Part shown: positions 25,579 to 34,083 of the stretch, piece after piece
Position numbering within the stretch: position 1 is the first letter of the stretch
How the letters are laid out: every line of letters begins with the position of its first letter
Assembly (NCBI GenBank): GCA_025356695.1
Contig: JANXSE010000218.1
Location: 1-36,140, forward strand
Length of the DNA stretch: 36,140 nt
Direction of reading: 5' to 3'
From: Betaproteobacteria bacterium
GTDB lineage: Bacteria > Pseudomonadota > Gammaproteobacteria > Burkholderiales > SG8-41
Notes under the pieces: model-generated
The model's input: only the letters and a program-made list of their open reading frames with translations
Told to the model about the DNA's origin: nothing
The model's database searches: none
Program-made: the position numbers and the translations under genes

Positions 25579-27267
25579 ATGCCGAAAATGACTGGTATGC
25601 GTTTTGTCGCCGAAGCGATTCGCGGCTATGGCGTTACGCATGTGTTCTATGTGCCGCAGATGCTGCTCGAGACTCTGGTTGAAATGGAAGGCTGGGGCAT
25701 CAAGCGCGTGATGACGCACGGTGAAAAAGCCGCTGCCTATATGGCCGACGGTTATGCGCGCGCCGCATTGAAACCCGGCGTCTGCATGGCGCAGCATGTC
25801 GGCGGCTCCAATCTTGCGGCGGGTCTGAAGGATGCCTACCTCGCGAGTTCACCAGTGATCGCACTGACTGGCGGCCCGGCGCCGCTGGCGCGTCATCGCC
25901 ATGCTTATCAGGAGATCGAGGACTACGCGCAGTTCGAACCCACGACTAAATTTAATGCGCACGTCGATGCAGTCGATCGCCTGCCCGATCTGATGCGTCA
26001 GGCGTTTCGCGAAGCGACCACCGGTTGCCCGGGCCCGGTGCATCTGGAAATGCGTGGTCATCATGCCGAAGTCGCAAACGCCGAAGCTGATCTCAATCTG
26101 ATCGTCGAAGAGCGTTACAAGCAGGTTCCGCCGTTCCGCCCTGCCGGCGATGCGGCTGCAGTTGAAGCCGCGATTAAACTGCTCGACGCGGCCGAGCGCC
26201 CGATCATCGTCGCCGGCGGGGGTGTTGTGTGGTCACGTGCGCAAGCCGAAGTGGTGGCGCTCGCCGAGAAACTTTCGATACCGGTGGCGACTTCATTGAA
26301 TGGCAAAGGCGCGATCCTTGATACCAATCCATTGTCGGTTGGCGTGGTCGGCACCTATTCGCGTACTAGCGCGAACAAGTCAGTCGGCGAAGCGGACCTG
26401 GTGTTTTTCATTGGCAGCCATGCAGGCGGCCAGGTCACGGCACGCTGGCAGGTGCCGAAAATCGGTACACGCGTCATGCATCTCGATATCGACGCGGCCG
26501 AAATCGGCCGCAATTATCCGACCGAACTGGCTTTGCTCGGCGACGCGAAAACCGTGTTGCAGCAAATGCTCGCAGCGGGCGGCGGCAAGAACAAGCACGC
26601 CGGCTGGTTGAAGCGCGTTGACGAGTTGAAGAAGGAGTTTCGCGATGCGGTGGCGGCGCAGGTCAATTCGGACGAAGTGCCGATGCGCCCCGAACGCGTC
26701 TGCCGCGAGATCACCGAAGCGTTGCCGGAGAACGGCATCGTCGTCTGCGATACCGGTCACTCGGGTATCTGGGCCGGCACCATGATCGATTTCACCAAAC
26801 CAGGACAACGCCTGATTCGCTGCGCTGGATCACTGGGCTGGGGTTTCCCCGGTGCCTTGGGTGTAAAGTGCGGGCTGCCGGATGCGCCGGTGATCTGCTT
26901 TACCGGCGACGGCGGTTTTTATTATCACCTCGCTGAACTCGAGACCGCCGCGCGTTACGGCATAAACCTGATTGTCGTCGTCAACAATAATGCGGCGCTG
27001 AATCAGGAGATTCCTCACTTTGACAAAGCCTATGGTGGCGACCCGCAGGAACGCGGTCACGAAATGTGGGGTTTCAACAAAATGAATTTCGCCAAGGTCG
27101 CCGAGTCGCTGGGCGTGATGGGCTTACGCGCCGAAACACCGGCAGAAGTGAAGGCGGCGCTCGCCACTGCATTGAAGGCAAATCGTCCGGTGGTGATCGA
27201 CGCGGTCACGCATCATCGCGCGTTTTCGCCGAAGACCTGGACGGGAGGCGCGGGGAGTGGCCATTAA
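25579..27267 (+). CDS. Thiamine-diphosphate-dependent enzyme (acetolactate synthase superfamily), copy 2
   Basis: 562 residues, paralogue of the enzyme at 18862 with the same MPKMTG start. Glu49 lies in THGEKAAAYMADGYAR, the central domain has RPIIVAGGGVVWS, and TGDGGFYYH contains Asp444 followed by VVNNN. The start is set at 25579 because it matches the paralogue and has GAGAGGAAG six bases upstream; a longer frame to 25507 adds a basic tail with no support. The group downstream differs from copy 1: two SMP-30-type proteins replace the cupins. That suggests two related but distinct substrates handled by the same chemistry (inference). Confidence 0.93.
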   Translation: MPKMTGMRFVAEAIRGYGVTHVFYVPQMLLETLVEMEGWGIKRVMTHGEKAAAYMADGYARAALKPGVCMAQHVGGSNLAAGLKDAYLASSPVIALTGGPAPLARHRHAYQEIEDYAQFEPTTKFNAHVDAVDRLPDLMRQAFREATTGCPGPVHLEMRGHHAEVANAEADLNLIVEERYKQVPPFRPAGDAAAVEAAIKLLDAAERPIIVAGGGVVWSRAQAEVVALAEKLSIPVATSLNGKGAILDTNPLSVGVVGTYSRTSANKSVGEADLVFFIGSHAGGQVTARWQVPKIGTRVMHLDIDAAEIGRNYPTELALLGDAKTVLQQMLAAGGGKNKHAGWLKRVDELKKEFRDAVAAQVNSDEVPMRPERVCREITEALPENGIVVCDTGHSGIWAGTMIDFTKPGQRLIRCAGSLGWGFPGALGVKCGLPDAPVICFTGDGGFYYHLAELETAARYGINLIVVVNNNAALNQEIPHFDKAYGGDPQERGHEMWGFNKMNFAKVAESLGVMGLRAETPAEVKAALATALKANRPVVIDAVTHHRAFSPKTWTGGAGSGH

Positions 27268-27297
27268 TTTTGACGTGGAACGTGAAAGGAACATCAG

Positions 27298-28224
27298 ATG
27301 ATGCACGGATCGCTGGATGAATTGAAAATAGAGATTGACCTGCAGGCGCCGGGGGCGGAACGCATCGTCGGCGAGAACCCGCCGCTCGATATCATCGCGC
27401 GCGACATCCTGTTCGGCGAAGGCCCGGTCTGGGATGCGCGCAACAAGCAGTTCTTTTTTACCGACATCATTGGCGACACGATCTGGAAGTGGAAACCGAA
27501 GTCGGGACAGGAGGTAGTGCTCAAGCCGTCGGTCAAGGCCAACGGCTTGGCGCTCGATCTCGAAAACAGGCTGCTGGTCGCCGGCTGGGGCGGGCGCACG
27601 GTATTTCGCCTCGAGCCGAACGGTTCGTGGACCACGCTGGCTGACAAGTGGGAAGGCAAGAAGCTCAACAGCCCGAACGACATCGTCGTGAAGTCGGACG
27701 GCTCGATTTGGTTTACCGATCCACCGGGCGGGTTATTGAACGTCGGTATGACCGGCACCGACCTGCAGCGTTATATCGACACGCAGCCGGTTTTCCGTAT
27801 CTCGCCGGACGGAAAGAAGATGACGGTGGTGAACGAGGATTCGGTCTATCCGAACGGACTTTGTTTTTCGCCGGACGAAAAGCTGCTGTACGTGAATTGC
27901 AGCCGCGAGCGTGTGATCCGCGTTTACGACGTTAAAGCCGACGGCACCACCGGCAAGGGACGGGTTTTTTATCAATACACGGGCCCCGAGCGCGGAGTGC
28001 CCGACGGCATGAAGTGCGACGTCGAAGGTAACGTCTATTGCACGGCGCCGGGCGGCATCTGGGTGCACGACCCGTCGGGCAAGGTGCTGGTCCGCATCAA
28101 AACGCCGGGCCACCATCCGACCAATATCGCGTGGGGCGATGACGATTGGAAATCGCTTTATATCACCATGATCGGTTCCGTGTTGCGCACTCGGCTGAAC
28201 ATCGCCGGCGTGCCGTCGCGGTAA
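27298..28224 (+). CDS. SMP-30/gluconolactonase/LRE-family protein, metal site intact
   Basis: 308 residues forming a six-bladed beta-propeller of the SMP-30 family, which hydrolyses sugar-acid and related lactones with one divalent metal. The four expected ligands are visible: Glu in FGEGPVWD, Asn in NSPNDIVV, Asn in VYPNGLCFSPDE, and Asp in GVPDGMKCD. No signal peptide, so cytosolic. AAGGAA precedes the ATG; 30 bases after the ThDP enzyme. It is probably the active lactonase of the locus. Its substrate, perhaps a lactone leading to or from the 2-oxoacid handled by the ThDP enzyme, is inference. Confidence 0.9.
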   Translation: MMHGSLDELKIEIDLQAPGAERIVGENPPLDIIARDILFGEGPVWDARNKQFFFTDIIGDTIWKWKPKSGQEVVLKPSVKANGLALDLENRLLVAGWGGRTVFRLEPNGSWTTLADKWEGKKLNSPNDIVVKSDGSIWFTDPPGGLLNVGMTGTDLQRYIDTQPVFRISPDGKKMTVVNEDSVYPNGLCFSPDEKLLYVNCSRERVIRVYDVKADGTTGKGRVFYQYTGPERGVPDGMKCDVEGNVYCTAPGGIWVHDPSGKVLVRIKTPGHHPTNIAWGDDDWKSLYITMIGSVLRTRLNIAGVPSR

Positions 28225-28235
28225 CGGAGGAAATT

Positions 28236-29120
28236 ATGACCTGGGAATTTGAAAAAGTAGCGGGCCCGTTCAAGGGCCGGACCGGCGGGCTCGCGTGGGA
28301 CGGCAAAGGCATGTTGTTTAGCGCAGTGCTCGAAGAGCGCATCATGCGTTTCGATCCGGCGAGCGGCAAGGCGGACGTTTTCCGCAAGTACACCGGACGC
28401 ACCAACGGCATCGCCGTCGCGGCGGACGGCTCGGTATTCGGCGCGCAGGAAGGCGGGCGCCGCGTGATCCATTTCCTGAACGACGGATCGACGGCGTCGC
28501 CCGAAGAACTGCTCGACGGCAAGCACCACAACCAGCCCGTCGACGTCATCGTCGACGGCAAAGGCCGCGTATTGTTTGCCGATACCTATAACAGCATGCC
28601 GCCGTTCGGTCCGCCGGTCTATCCGTTTCTCGATCATGCCTCGGTGTTGTGTCTCGAGCGCGCCGGCAAGCAATGGAAAATGCGGCAAATCACGCACGAC
28701 ACGCACGGGCCGCGTGCGCTGGCGCTGTCTCCGGACGGAAAGACGCTGTACGTCGCGGACGGCGATATCGAGCGCGGCGACGTGCCGCAGTTGTTCGCCT
28801 ATCCGGTCAAAGCGGACGGCAGCGTCAGCTCGGGCAAATCGCTGGTCACATTCATGGTCAACGAGCGCGGCATCGAAGGCCTGTGCGTCGACAGCGACGG
28901 CAACATCCTCGCTTGCGCGGGCTGGAAAAAGGCCGGCGGCGGACCGGTGATCTACGTGATCTCACCGGCCGGCACGATACTGGAAACGCATCCGGCGCCT
29001 GCAGACATGCCGATGCATTGCGCGTTCGGCGACGACGGCCTTACCAGCCTTTACCTGACTGCCGGCGACGGCGGATTGTACCGGGCCAAAAATACGGGAC
29101 GTCGCGGGCCGCAACGCTGA
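28236..29120 (+). CDS. SMP-30/gluconolactonase-like propeller protein with degenerate metal site
   Basis: 294 residues, same propeller family as its neighbour, but by hand alignment all four metal positions have changed. GEGPVWD becomes GGLAWD (Glu to Gly), NSPNDI becomes NQPVDV (Asn to Val), YPNGL becomes GPRAL (Asn to Arg), and VPDGM becomes GIEGL (Asp to Glu). The propeller repeats themselves (SPDGKTLYVADGD and similar) are well kept, so the fold is intact. It may be a binding or regulatory partner of the active copy, or an enzyme of another type. ATG at 28236 has GGAGG five bases upstream and follows the previous stop by 11 bases. Confidence 0.86.
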   Translation: MTWEFEKVAGPFKGRTGGLAWDGKGMLFSAVLEERIMRFDPASGKADVFRKYTGRTNGIAVAADGSVFGAQEGGRRVIHFLNDGSTASPEELLDGKHHNQPVDVIVDGKGRVLFADTYNSMPPFGPPVYPFLDHASVLCLERAGKQWKMRQITHDTHGPRALALSPDGKTLYVADGDIERGDVPQLFAYPVKADGSVSSGKSLVTFMVNERGIEGLCVDSDGNILACAGWKKAGGGPVIYVISPAGTILETHPAPADMPMHCAFGDDGLTSLYLTAGDGGLYRAKNTGRRGPQR

Positions 29121-29157
29121 ATTGCGCGAGACGTCCCGGAACTCGAGGAGTGGACGC

Positions 29158-30144
29158 ATGAGCCTGATCGATATGCTGCGGCAGTCCTGCCTGGTAATCA
29201 TTGCATTCGCCGAGCTTCATGCAGGCACTGCGTTCGCTGCGGATGCGCCGCAGTATCCGCAGCGGCCGATCCGTATCATCGCCTTGAGTTCTCCGGCGTC
29301 GGGGCCCGATATTATCGGGCGCCTGATCGGCCAGAAATTCACCGAGGCCTGGGGCCAGCAGGTCATCGTCGACACGCGGCCCGGCGCCAGCGGCATCATC
29401 GGTGCCGAAATCGCAGCGAAGTCCGCGCCCGACGGCCATACTCTGGTGATCGTCACATCGCAGGCTGTCATCGTTTCAGTCATGTACGAAAAACTGCCTT
29501 TCAACTTGACCAAGGATTTCTCGCCGATCAGCATGCTGGGATCTACGCCGTTCGTGCTCGGCGTTCATCCCTCGCTGCCGGTCGCTTCGGTCAGGGAATT
29601 GGTGGAGTACGCGAAAACAAAACCGGGTGAGTTGCGTTATGGCTCCGGCGGCTCGGGTTCGCCGCCGCATTTATCCGCCGAAATTTTCAGGAGCATGACC
29701 GGCATCAACATCCTGCACGTTCCGTATAAAGGCGTGACACCGGCGATGATGGACGCGGTGGCCGGTCAGGTGCAGATCGTGTTCTCGGTCATCCCGGCCA
29801 TACTGCCGACGGTCAAAGCCGGCAGACTCAAGGCGCTAGCCATCACCGGCGCAAATCGTTCCTCGCTGGTGCCGGATCTGCCGACGATCGCGGAAACGGT
29901 TCCAGGCTACGAGTTCATCGGTTGGTATGGTTTGTTTGCGCCGGCACGCGTGCCGCCTGTCATACTGGACAAGCTCAACGCCGCAATCTTGAACGCAATC
30001 AAAACGCCGGAATTCCGCGAACGGCTTGCTACGCTGGGTGCCGAACCCATCAGTTCGACACAGCAGGGACTTGCCGACTATTTGCAGCTACAAACAGTAA
30101 AAATGCGCAAAGCGGTGCTCGATTCCGGCGCGCGTCCCGATTAG
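29158..30144 (+). CDS. Bug/TctC-family solute-binding protein
   Basis: 328 residues. Signal peptide about residues 1-28 (TAFA end), then QYPQRPIRIIA. The ligand loop reads LSSPASGPD: normal length, but the usual glycine pair is AS, and the GPD end resembles the short-loop copies at 20619 and 30175. Other family blocks are VDTRPGASG, PDGHTL and VPYKGVTPA. GAGGAG lies seven bases before the ATG at 29158; a longer frame to 29122 is not needed. It follows the second SMP-30 gene by 37 bases in the same direction. Ligand unknown. Confidence 0.92.
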   Translation: MSLIDMLRQSCLVIIAFAELHAGTAFAADAPQYPQRPIRIIALSSPASGPDIIGRLIGQKFTEAWGQQVIVDTRPGASGIIGAEIAAKSAPDGHTLVIVTSQAVIVSVMYEKLPFNLTKDFSPISMLGSTPFVLGVHPSLPVASVRELVEYAKTKPGELRYGSGGSGSPPHLSAEIFRSMTGINILHVPYKGVTPAMMDAVAGQVQIVFSVIPAILPTVKAGRLKALAITGANRSSLVPDLPTIAETVPGYEFIGWYGLFAPARVPPVILDKLNAAILNAIKTPEFRERLATLGAEPISSTQQGLADYLQLQTVKMRKAVLDSGARPD

Positions 30145-30174
30145 CTGTAGCTTGCGATTATGCGAGGAGGCAAT

Positions 30175-31140
30175 ATGAAATGCGCAGTTAATCTGATTTT
30201 TCCTGCGTTGGCATTGTCGTTGCCGGTTTTCGCGCAGGTCGGCGATGCAGCGCGATCGTTCCCGAGCAAGCCGATGCGCATCATCGTCGGTCCGGGACCG
30301 GACATCGTTGGCCGTCTGGTCGGGCAAAAACTGATCGAGGCCTGGGGGCAGCAGGTGATCGTCGAAACGCGGCCCGGCGGCGGCGGTGTGGTTGCCGGTG
30401 AAATGGTGGCTAAAGCGAATGCCGATGGTTACACCATGTTGCTGGCGAGTGCTGCTTATACGATCAATGCGGTGATGCAACCCGGCTCGTTCGATCTCAT
30501 CAAGGATTTCTCGCCGGTGGTGTTTTGCGCGTCGGCACCGTTCGTGCTGTTGACGCATCCGTCGGTCAACGCCAGGACCGTGCAGGAACTGGTGGCGCTG
30601 GCGAAGGCCAAACCGGGCAGTCTCATTTATGCATCGTCCGGCAACGGTACGCCGCCGCATCTTGCTGGCGAGTTGTTCAAGTCGATGGCGGGTGTGAACA
30701 TACTGCATGTGCCGTACAAGAATGCGGCACCGGCGCTGATCGACGTCGTCGGCGGTCAAGTGCAGATCATGTTTGCGATTACCTCGATTGCGCTGCCGCA
30801 AGTGCAGAACGGCAAGGTGCGCGGGCTGGGCGTTTCGAGCGCGCAGCGTACGCCGCTGGCGCCGGCGTTGCCGACGCTGGCCGAATCCGGTTTGCCCGGC
30901 TATGAAGTGATCGGTTGGAACGGTCTGCTGGCGCCCGCCGGCACGCCGCCGGCAATCGTTGCCAAGATCAATGCGGAAGCCTCGCGTGCGCTCAAGCAAC
31001 CGGATTTGATGCAGCGCCTGTCCGGCGCGTTCTACGATACCGCGGCCGGCAATACGCCCGAGCAGTACGCCAAGTACATACGCGAGGAAATCGCGAAGTG
31101 GGCAAAGCTCGTCAAGGAAACCGGCGCGAAAGTAGATTAA
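30175..31140 (+). CDS. Bug/TctC-family solute-binding protein with a shortened ligand loop
   Basis: 321 residues. Signal peptide MKCAVNLIFPALALSLPVFAQ. The loop after the first strand is GPGPD, as in the copy at 20619, about four residues shorter than canonical. VETRPGGGG, ADGYTML and VPYKNAAPA complete the family pattern; the last has Asn-Ala where most copies have Gly. GAGGAGG lies five bases before the ATG at 30175. It follows the previous Bug gene by 30 bases. The shared loop type ties the two ThDP loci together. Confidence 0.92.
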   Translation: MKCAVNLIFPALALSLPVFAQVGDAARSFPSKPMRIIVGPGPDIVGRLVGQKLIEAWGQQVIVETRPGGGGVVAGEMVAKANADGYTMLLASAAYTINAVMQPGSFDLIKDFSPVVFCASAPFVLLTHPSVNARTVQELVALAKAKPGSLIYASSGNGTPPHLAGELFKSMAGVNILHVPYKNAAPALIDVVGGQVQIMFAITSIALPQVQNGKVRGLGVSSAQRTPLAPALPTLAESGLPGYEVIGWNGLLAPAGTPPAIVAKINAEASRALKQPDLMQRLSGAFYDTAAGNTPEQYAKYIREEIAKWAKLVKETGAKVD

Positions 31141-31268
31141 GTCACGGCGCGGTTCGCGGCGTCGTTTTTGAACTCGCGGGTATCCCGCGGGTCATAAACC
31201 CGAATCAGGAATAAAATCCATGGCTCCCGTTCAAGCGGGGGTCACGATTTTTTTGAGAGGTCAGCACC

Positions 31269-32309
31269 ATGGCAACAACCAGCAGCGGCCGCGATCTTTT
31301 GCGCAGCCGCATACCGATGACAGTAATCACCGGATTTCTTGGCAGCGGCAAGACCACACTGCTCAACGCGTTGCTGGCGACGCCGCAGGCGGCGAACACT
31401 GCGGTCATCATCAATGAATACGGCGAAGTCGGTGTCGATCACGATCTGGTGCAGAACATTGCCGAATCGGTGACGCTGCTTGATAACGGCTGCGTCTGCT
31501 GTGTGGTGCGCGGCGATCTGGAAACTGCATTGCGCGATATGTTTCTGGCGCGGCGTTCCGGTCAGATGGCGAACTTTGAGCGCGTGATACTCGAAACCAC
31601 CGGGTTGGCCGATCCGGCGCCGGTGATGCAGGCGATCAGCAACGATCCCGCGCTGTCGGAGCTTTATCGTCTCGATGGCGTAATCACGCTGGTTGACGGC
31701 GCCCAGGGCGCGACCCAGTTGACGCACACGGTCGAAGCGGTCAAGCAGGCCGCAGTAGCGGATCGCCTCGTTATTACCAAATCCGATTTGACCGATGTGC
31801 AGACCATTGAGAAGTTGAAAGCGGAGTTGAAGGCGATCAATCCGACGGCGCGCATGACGGTTACCGTGCAGGGTGCGGTCGAGCCGGATTTTCTGCTCTC
31901 AGTGGGGCTCGACCGCTCGCGCGTTACGCCCGAAGTGGTGGATCGCTGGCTGGGACCGGCGGATGCGCACGACCACGAACATGCGCACGCAGAACACGGC
32001 CATACCCACAATATCGTGACCTTCACCCTGTGGTTCGACAAACCGTTCAAACGTACGACCTTCGAACGCTGCGTCGAATTGCTGACTTCGTTGCGCGGCG
32101 CCGATCTGCTGCGCGTCAAAGGCCTCGTCAATGTTGAAGACGAAGCCGGTCCGGTAGTGATACAGGGTGTGCAGCATCTGTTCCATCCGCCGGTCACGCT
32201 GGCGGCATGGCCGGGTGAAGAGAAACGTTCGCGGCTGGTATTCATCACGCGCGGCATCCAGCGCGAGACGATTGCGAATCTTTTTGCCGCCGTGCTGGCG
32301 TTGAATTAA
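31269..32309 (+). CDS. CobW/COG0523-family GTPase, putative metallochaperone
   Basis: 346 residues. G3E-family P-loop GTPase: Walker A GFLGSGKTT at 22-30, the metal-binding CxCC motif at 75-78 (GCVCC), LETTGLADP at 108-116, and the base-specificity motif TKSD at 170-173. A histidine-rich stretch at 234-247 (DAHDHEHAHAEHGH) and a C-terminal CobW domain follow. Such proteins deliver metals (zinc, cobalt and others) to client enzymes in the cytosol, using GTP. GAGAGG lies about eight bases before the ATG. In a run of catabolic genes the client might be a local metal enzyme such as the intact SMP-30 (inference). Confidence 0.93.
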   Translation: MATTSSGRDLLRSRIPMTVITGFLGSGKTTLLNALLATPQAANTAVIINEYGEVGVDHDLVQNIAESVTLLDNGCVCCVVRGDLETALRDMFLARRSGQMANFERVILETTGLADPAPVMQAISNDPALSELYRLDGVITLVDGAQGATQLTHTVEAVKQAAVADRLVITKSDLTDVQTIEKLKAELKAINPTARMTVTVQGAVEPDFLLSVGLDRSRVTPEVVDRWLGPADAHDHEHAHAEHGHTHNIVTFTLWFDKPFKRTTFERCVELLTSLRGADLLRVKGLVNVEDEAGPVVIQGVQHLFHPPVTLAAWPGEEKRSRLVFITRGIQRETIANLFAAVLALN

Positions 32310-32314
32310 CCGCC

Positions 32315-33262
32315 ATGCGCGCGGCGATTGCGCTTGCTGTGCTGCTGGCAGGTCCGGCGTTCGCACAGACATTTCCGGCCAAACCTATCCGCATCGTGGT
32401 GCCGTTTACGCCGGGCGGCCCGAACGACATACTGGCGCGCATGATAGGCCAACGTTACACCGCAGCGTGGGGGCAGCAAACCATTGTCGATAACCGGCCC
32501 GGCGGCGGCACCGTGATTGGCACCGACATCGTCGCCAAAGCCGCGCCCGATGGTTATACGCTGTTGATGGTGTCAACCAGCCACGCTGCGAATCCAAGTC
32601 TGATGCCGAAACTGCCGTTCGATACGCTGCGCGATTTCGCTTCGGTCGGGCAGGCCGTGTCTTCCCCCAATGTACTGGTCGTGCATCCATCGATTCCTGT
32701 GCGCAACACGCGTGACCTCATCAACCTCGCCAAAGCGCGGCCCGGCCAGATTACCTTTGCTTCCGGCGGCAGCGGCGCGGCGACGCATCTTGCTGGCGAG
32801 TTGCTGAAAATCATGGGCGGCGTCGAGATGACGCATATTCCATACAAAGGCGCGGGTCCGGCAACTATTGATTTAATCAGCGGGCAGGTGACGTGGATGT
32901 TCGGCACCATATTGCCGACGTTGCCGCATGTGCGCGCCGGCAAGCTGCGCGCGCTTGCCGTCAGTGGCAAAGAGCGCGCCGCAGTACTGCCTGATGTGCC
33001 GACGGTGGCCGAGCACGTACCGGGATTCGAGGCAAGTTCCTGGTACGGCGTTTTTGCGCCGGCCGCAACGCCCGCCGATGTGATTGCAAAACTGAATCAG
33101 GAAATGGCGCGCGCGCTGACGCCGACCGATGTGCGGCAACGCCTTGCGTCGGAAGGCACCGAAGTTGTAGCGGGAAATCCGGAAGATTTCATGACGCTGT
33201 TTCGCACCGAAGCCGCGAAGTGGGCGCGTGTGATCAAGCAGTCGGGTATTCGACTGGAATAA
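32315..33262 (+). CDS. Bug/TctC-family solute-binding protein
   Basis: 315 residues. Short signal peptide MRAAIALAVLLAGPAFAQ, mature TFPAKPIRIVV. Canonical full-length loop PFTPGGPND, then VDNRPGGGT, PDGYTLL and IPYKGAGPA. Its ATG follows the CobW stop by only five bases and has no clear ribosome-binding site, so it is probably translated by coupling to the CobW gene. It ends 17 bases before the convergent NIPSNAP gene, with no hairpin between. Ligand unknown. Confidence 0.92.
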   Translation: MRAAIALAVLLAGPAFAQTFPAKPIRIVVPFTPGGPNDILARMIGQRYTAAWGQQTIVDNRPGGGTVIGTDIVAKAAPDGYTLLMVSTSHAANPSLMPKLPFDTLRDFASVGQAVSSPNVLVVHPSIPVRNTRDLINLAKARPGQITFASGGSGAATHLAGELLKIMGGVEMTHIPYKGAGPATIDLISGQVTWMFGTILPTLPHVRAGKLRALAVSGKERAAVLPDVPTVAEHVPGFEASSWYGVFAPAATPADVIAKLNQEMARALTPTDVRQRLASEGTEVVAGNPEDFMTLFRTEAAKWARVIKQSGIRLE

Positions 33263-33279
33263 TCACACGCGCTTGATCG

Positions 33280-33918
33280 TTATTGCAGCGGCGAAAACGC
33301 CGACGGCAGCATGATCTTGTTTTCCTGCGCCAGCAGACGGTAGCCGCGGCCGCCTTCTTTCTTGGCTTTGGCCGACGGCGGCCAGTTGCCGGTAGCCATC
33401 ATCTTCTTGCGCGTTTCGTCGCGCTGATTAAGATCCTTGTACGGCCAGATGTGCACGAACCGGTTGAGGCCGCCCAATTCGGAATACCAGACGGCGGTGA
33501 CCGGCGTGACCTTGACGCGATCTGCGATGGCGCTTTCCCACGCCTTCATGATGATCGGCAGTTCACCGCTTTCGTACGTGTAGGTGCGCATTTCGTAGAA
33601 AGGGCCGAAGCTGCTGGGCTTCAATTCCGGTGAAATCGCGAATGGAATGAAAATGTCCGATTTCTGTTCGAGCAGGAATTCACCTATTTTCGGCGGCCAG
33701 ATGCCGCGCTTCACCGCTTCGGTGCGGATCTGGTCGCGTTCGGCGAGGTCTTTGTAACCCCAGACGTGGATGATCTGGTTGAGCGTACCAATTTCGGTGT
33801 GCCAGAACGCAGCCAGTGGCGACAACTCCTTGCGCTTCTCGTAGGCTTCGCCGAAACGCTTTTCGACTTCGGGAATATTGCCGGGCTTGACGTTATAGGT
33901 TCTGACTTCGTAAATCAT
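33280..33918 (-). CDS. NIPSNAP-family protein, two tandem domains
   Basis: 212 residues made of two similar ferredoxin-like NIPSNAP repeats. The first is about residues 1-100 (MIYEVRTYNVKPG, FWHTEIGTLNQIIHVWGYKDL), the second about 107-205 (FYEMRTYTYESGE, VWYSELGGLNRFVHIWPYKDL). The family is small, cytosolic, and of unclear function in bacteria, often beside catabolic genes. GAGAGG is seen upstream of the ATG on the minus strand. It is a single gene between two convergent/divergent Bug genes. Domain call firm, role unknown. Confidence 0.9.
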   Translation of the reverse strand: MIYEVRTYNVKPGNIPEVEKRFGEAYEKRKELSPLAAFWHTEIGTLNQIIHVWGYKDLAERDQIRTEAVKRGIWPPKIGEFLLEQKSDIFIPFAISPELKPSSFGPFYEMRTYTYESGELPIIMKAWESAIADRVKVTPVTAVWYSELGGLNRFVHIWPYKDLNQRDETRKKMMATGNWPPSAKAKKEGGRGYRLLAQENKIMLPSAFSPLQ

Positions 33919-34083
33919 GCTCTGTCCTCTCTGCGGATGGTCGGTAAGTAGCTGCTGGAAAATGCAGGGCTCGCCCGGCGGTTACTGTTTTGCGTGCTGC
34001 CGTCGCGGGGAAGCGGTAATCTATCGCGAAACGCAGGCATTGAACAGTGGCGCCATAAGCCATCGATTTCTATCGGAGAAAGC

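Noticed and set aside
23339..25591. A 750-codon open frame on the + strand opposite the two tandem Bug genes
   Set aside because: It lies antisense to two genes with clear family motifs and signal peptides. Its translation is low-complexity and rich in Arg, Gly and His without any recognised domain. Long antisense frames are expected at this GC level.
31224..31254. Terminator-like hairpin before the CobW gene
   Set aside because: The stem is only six pairs with a wobble (31224-31229 with 31236-31241), and the T run is separated from it by six bases, so I do not call it.
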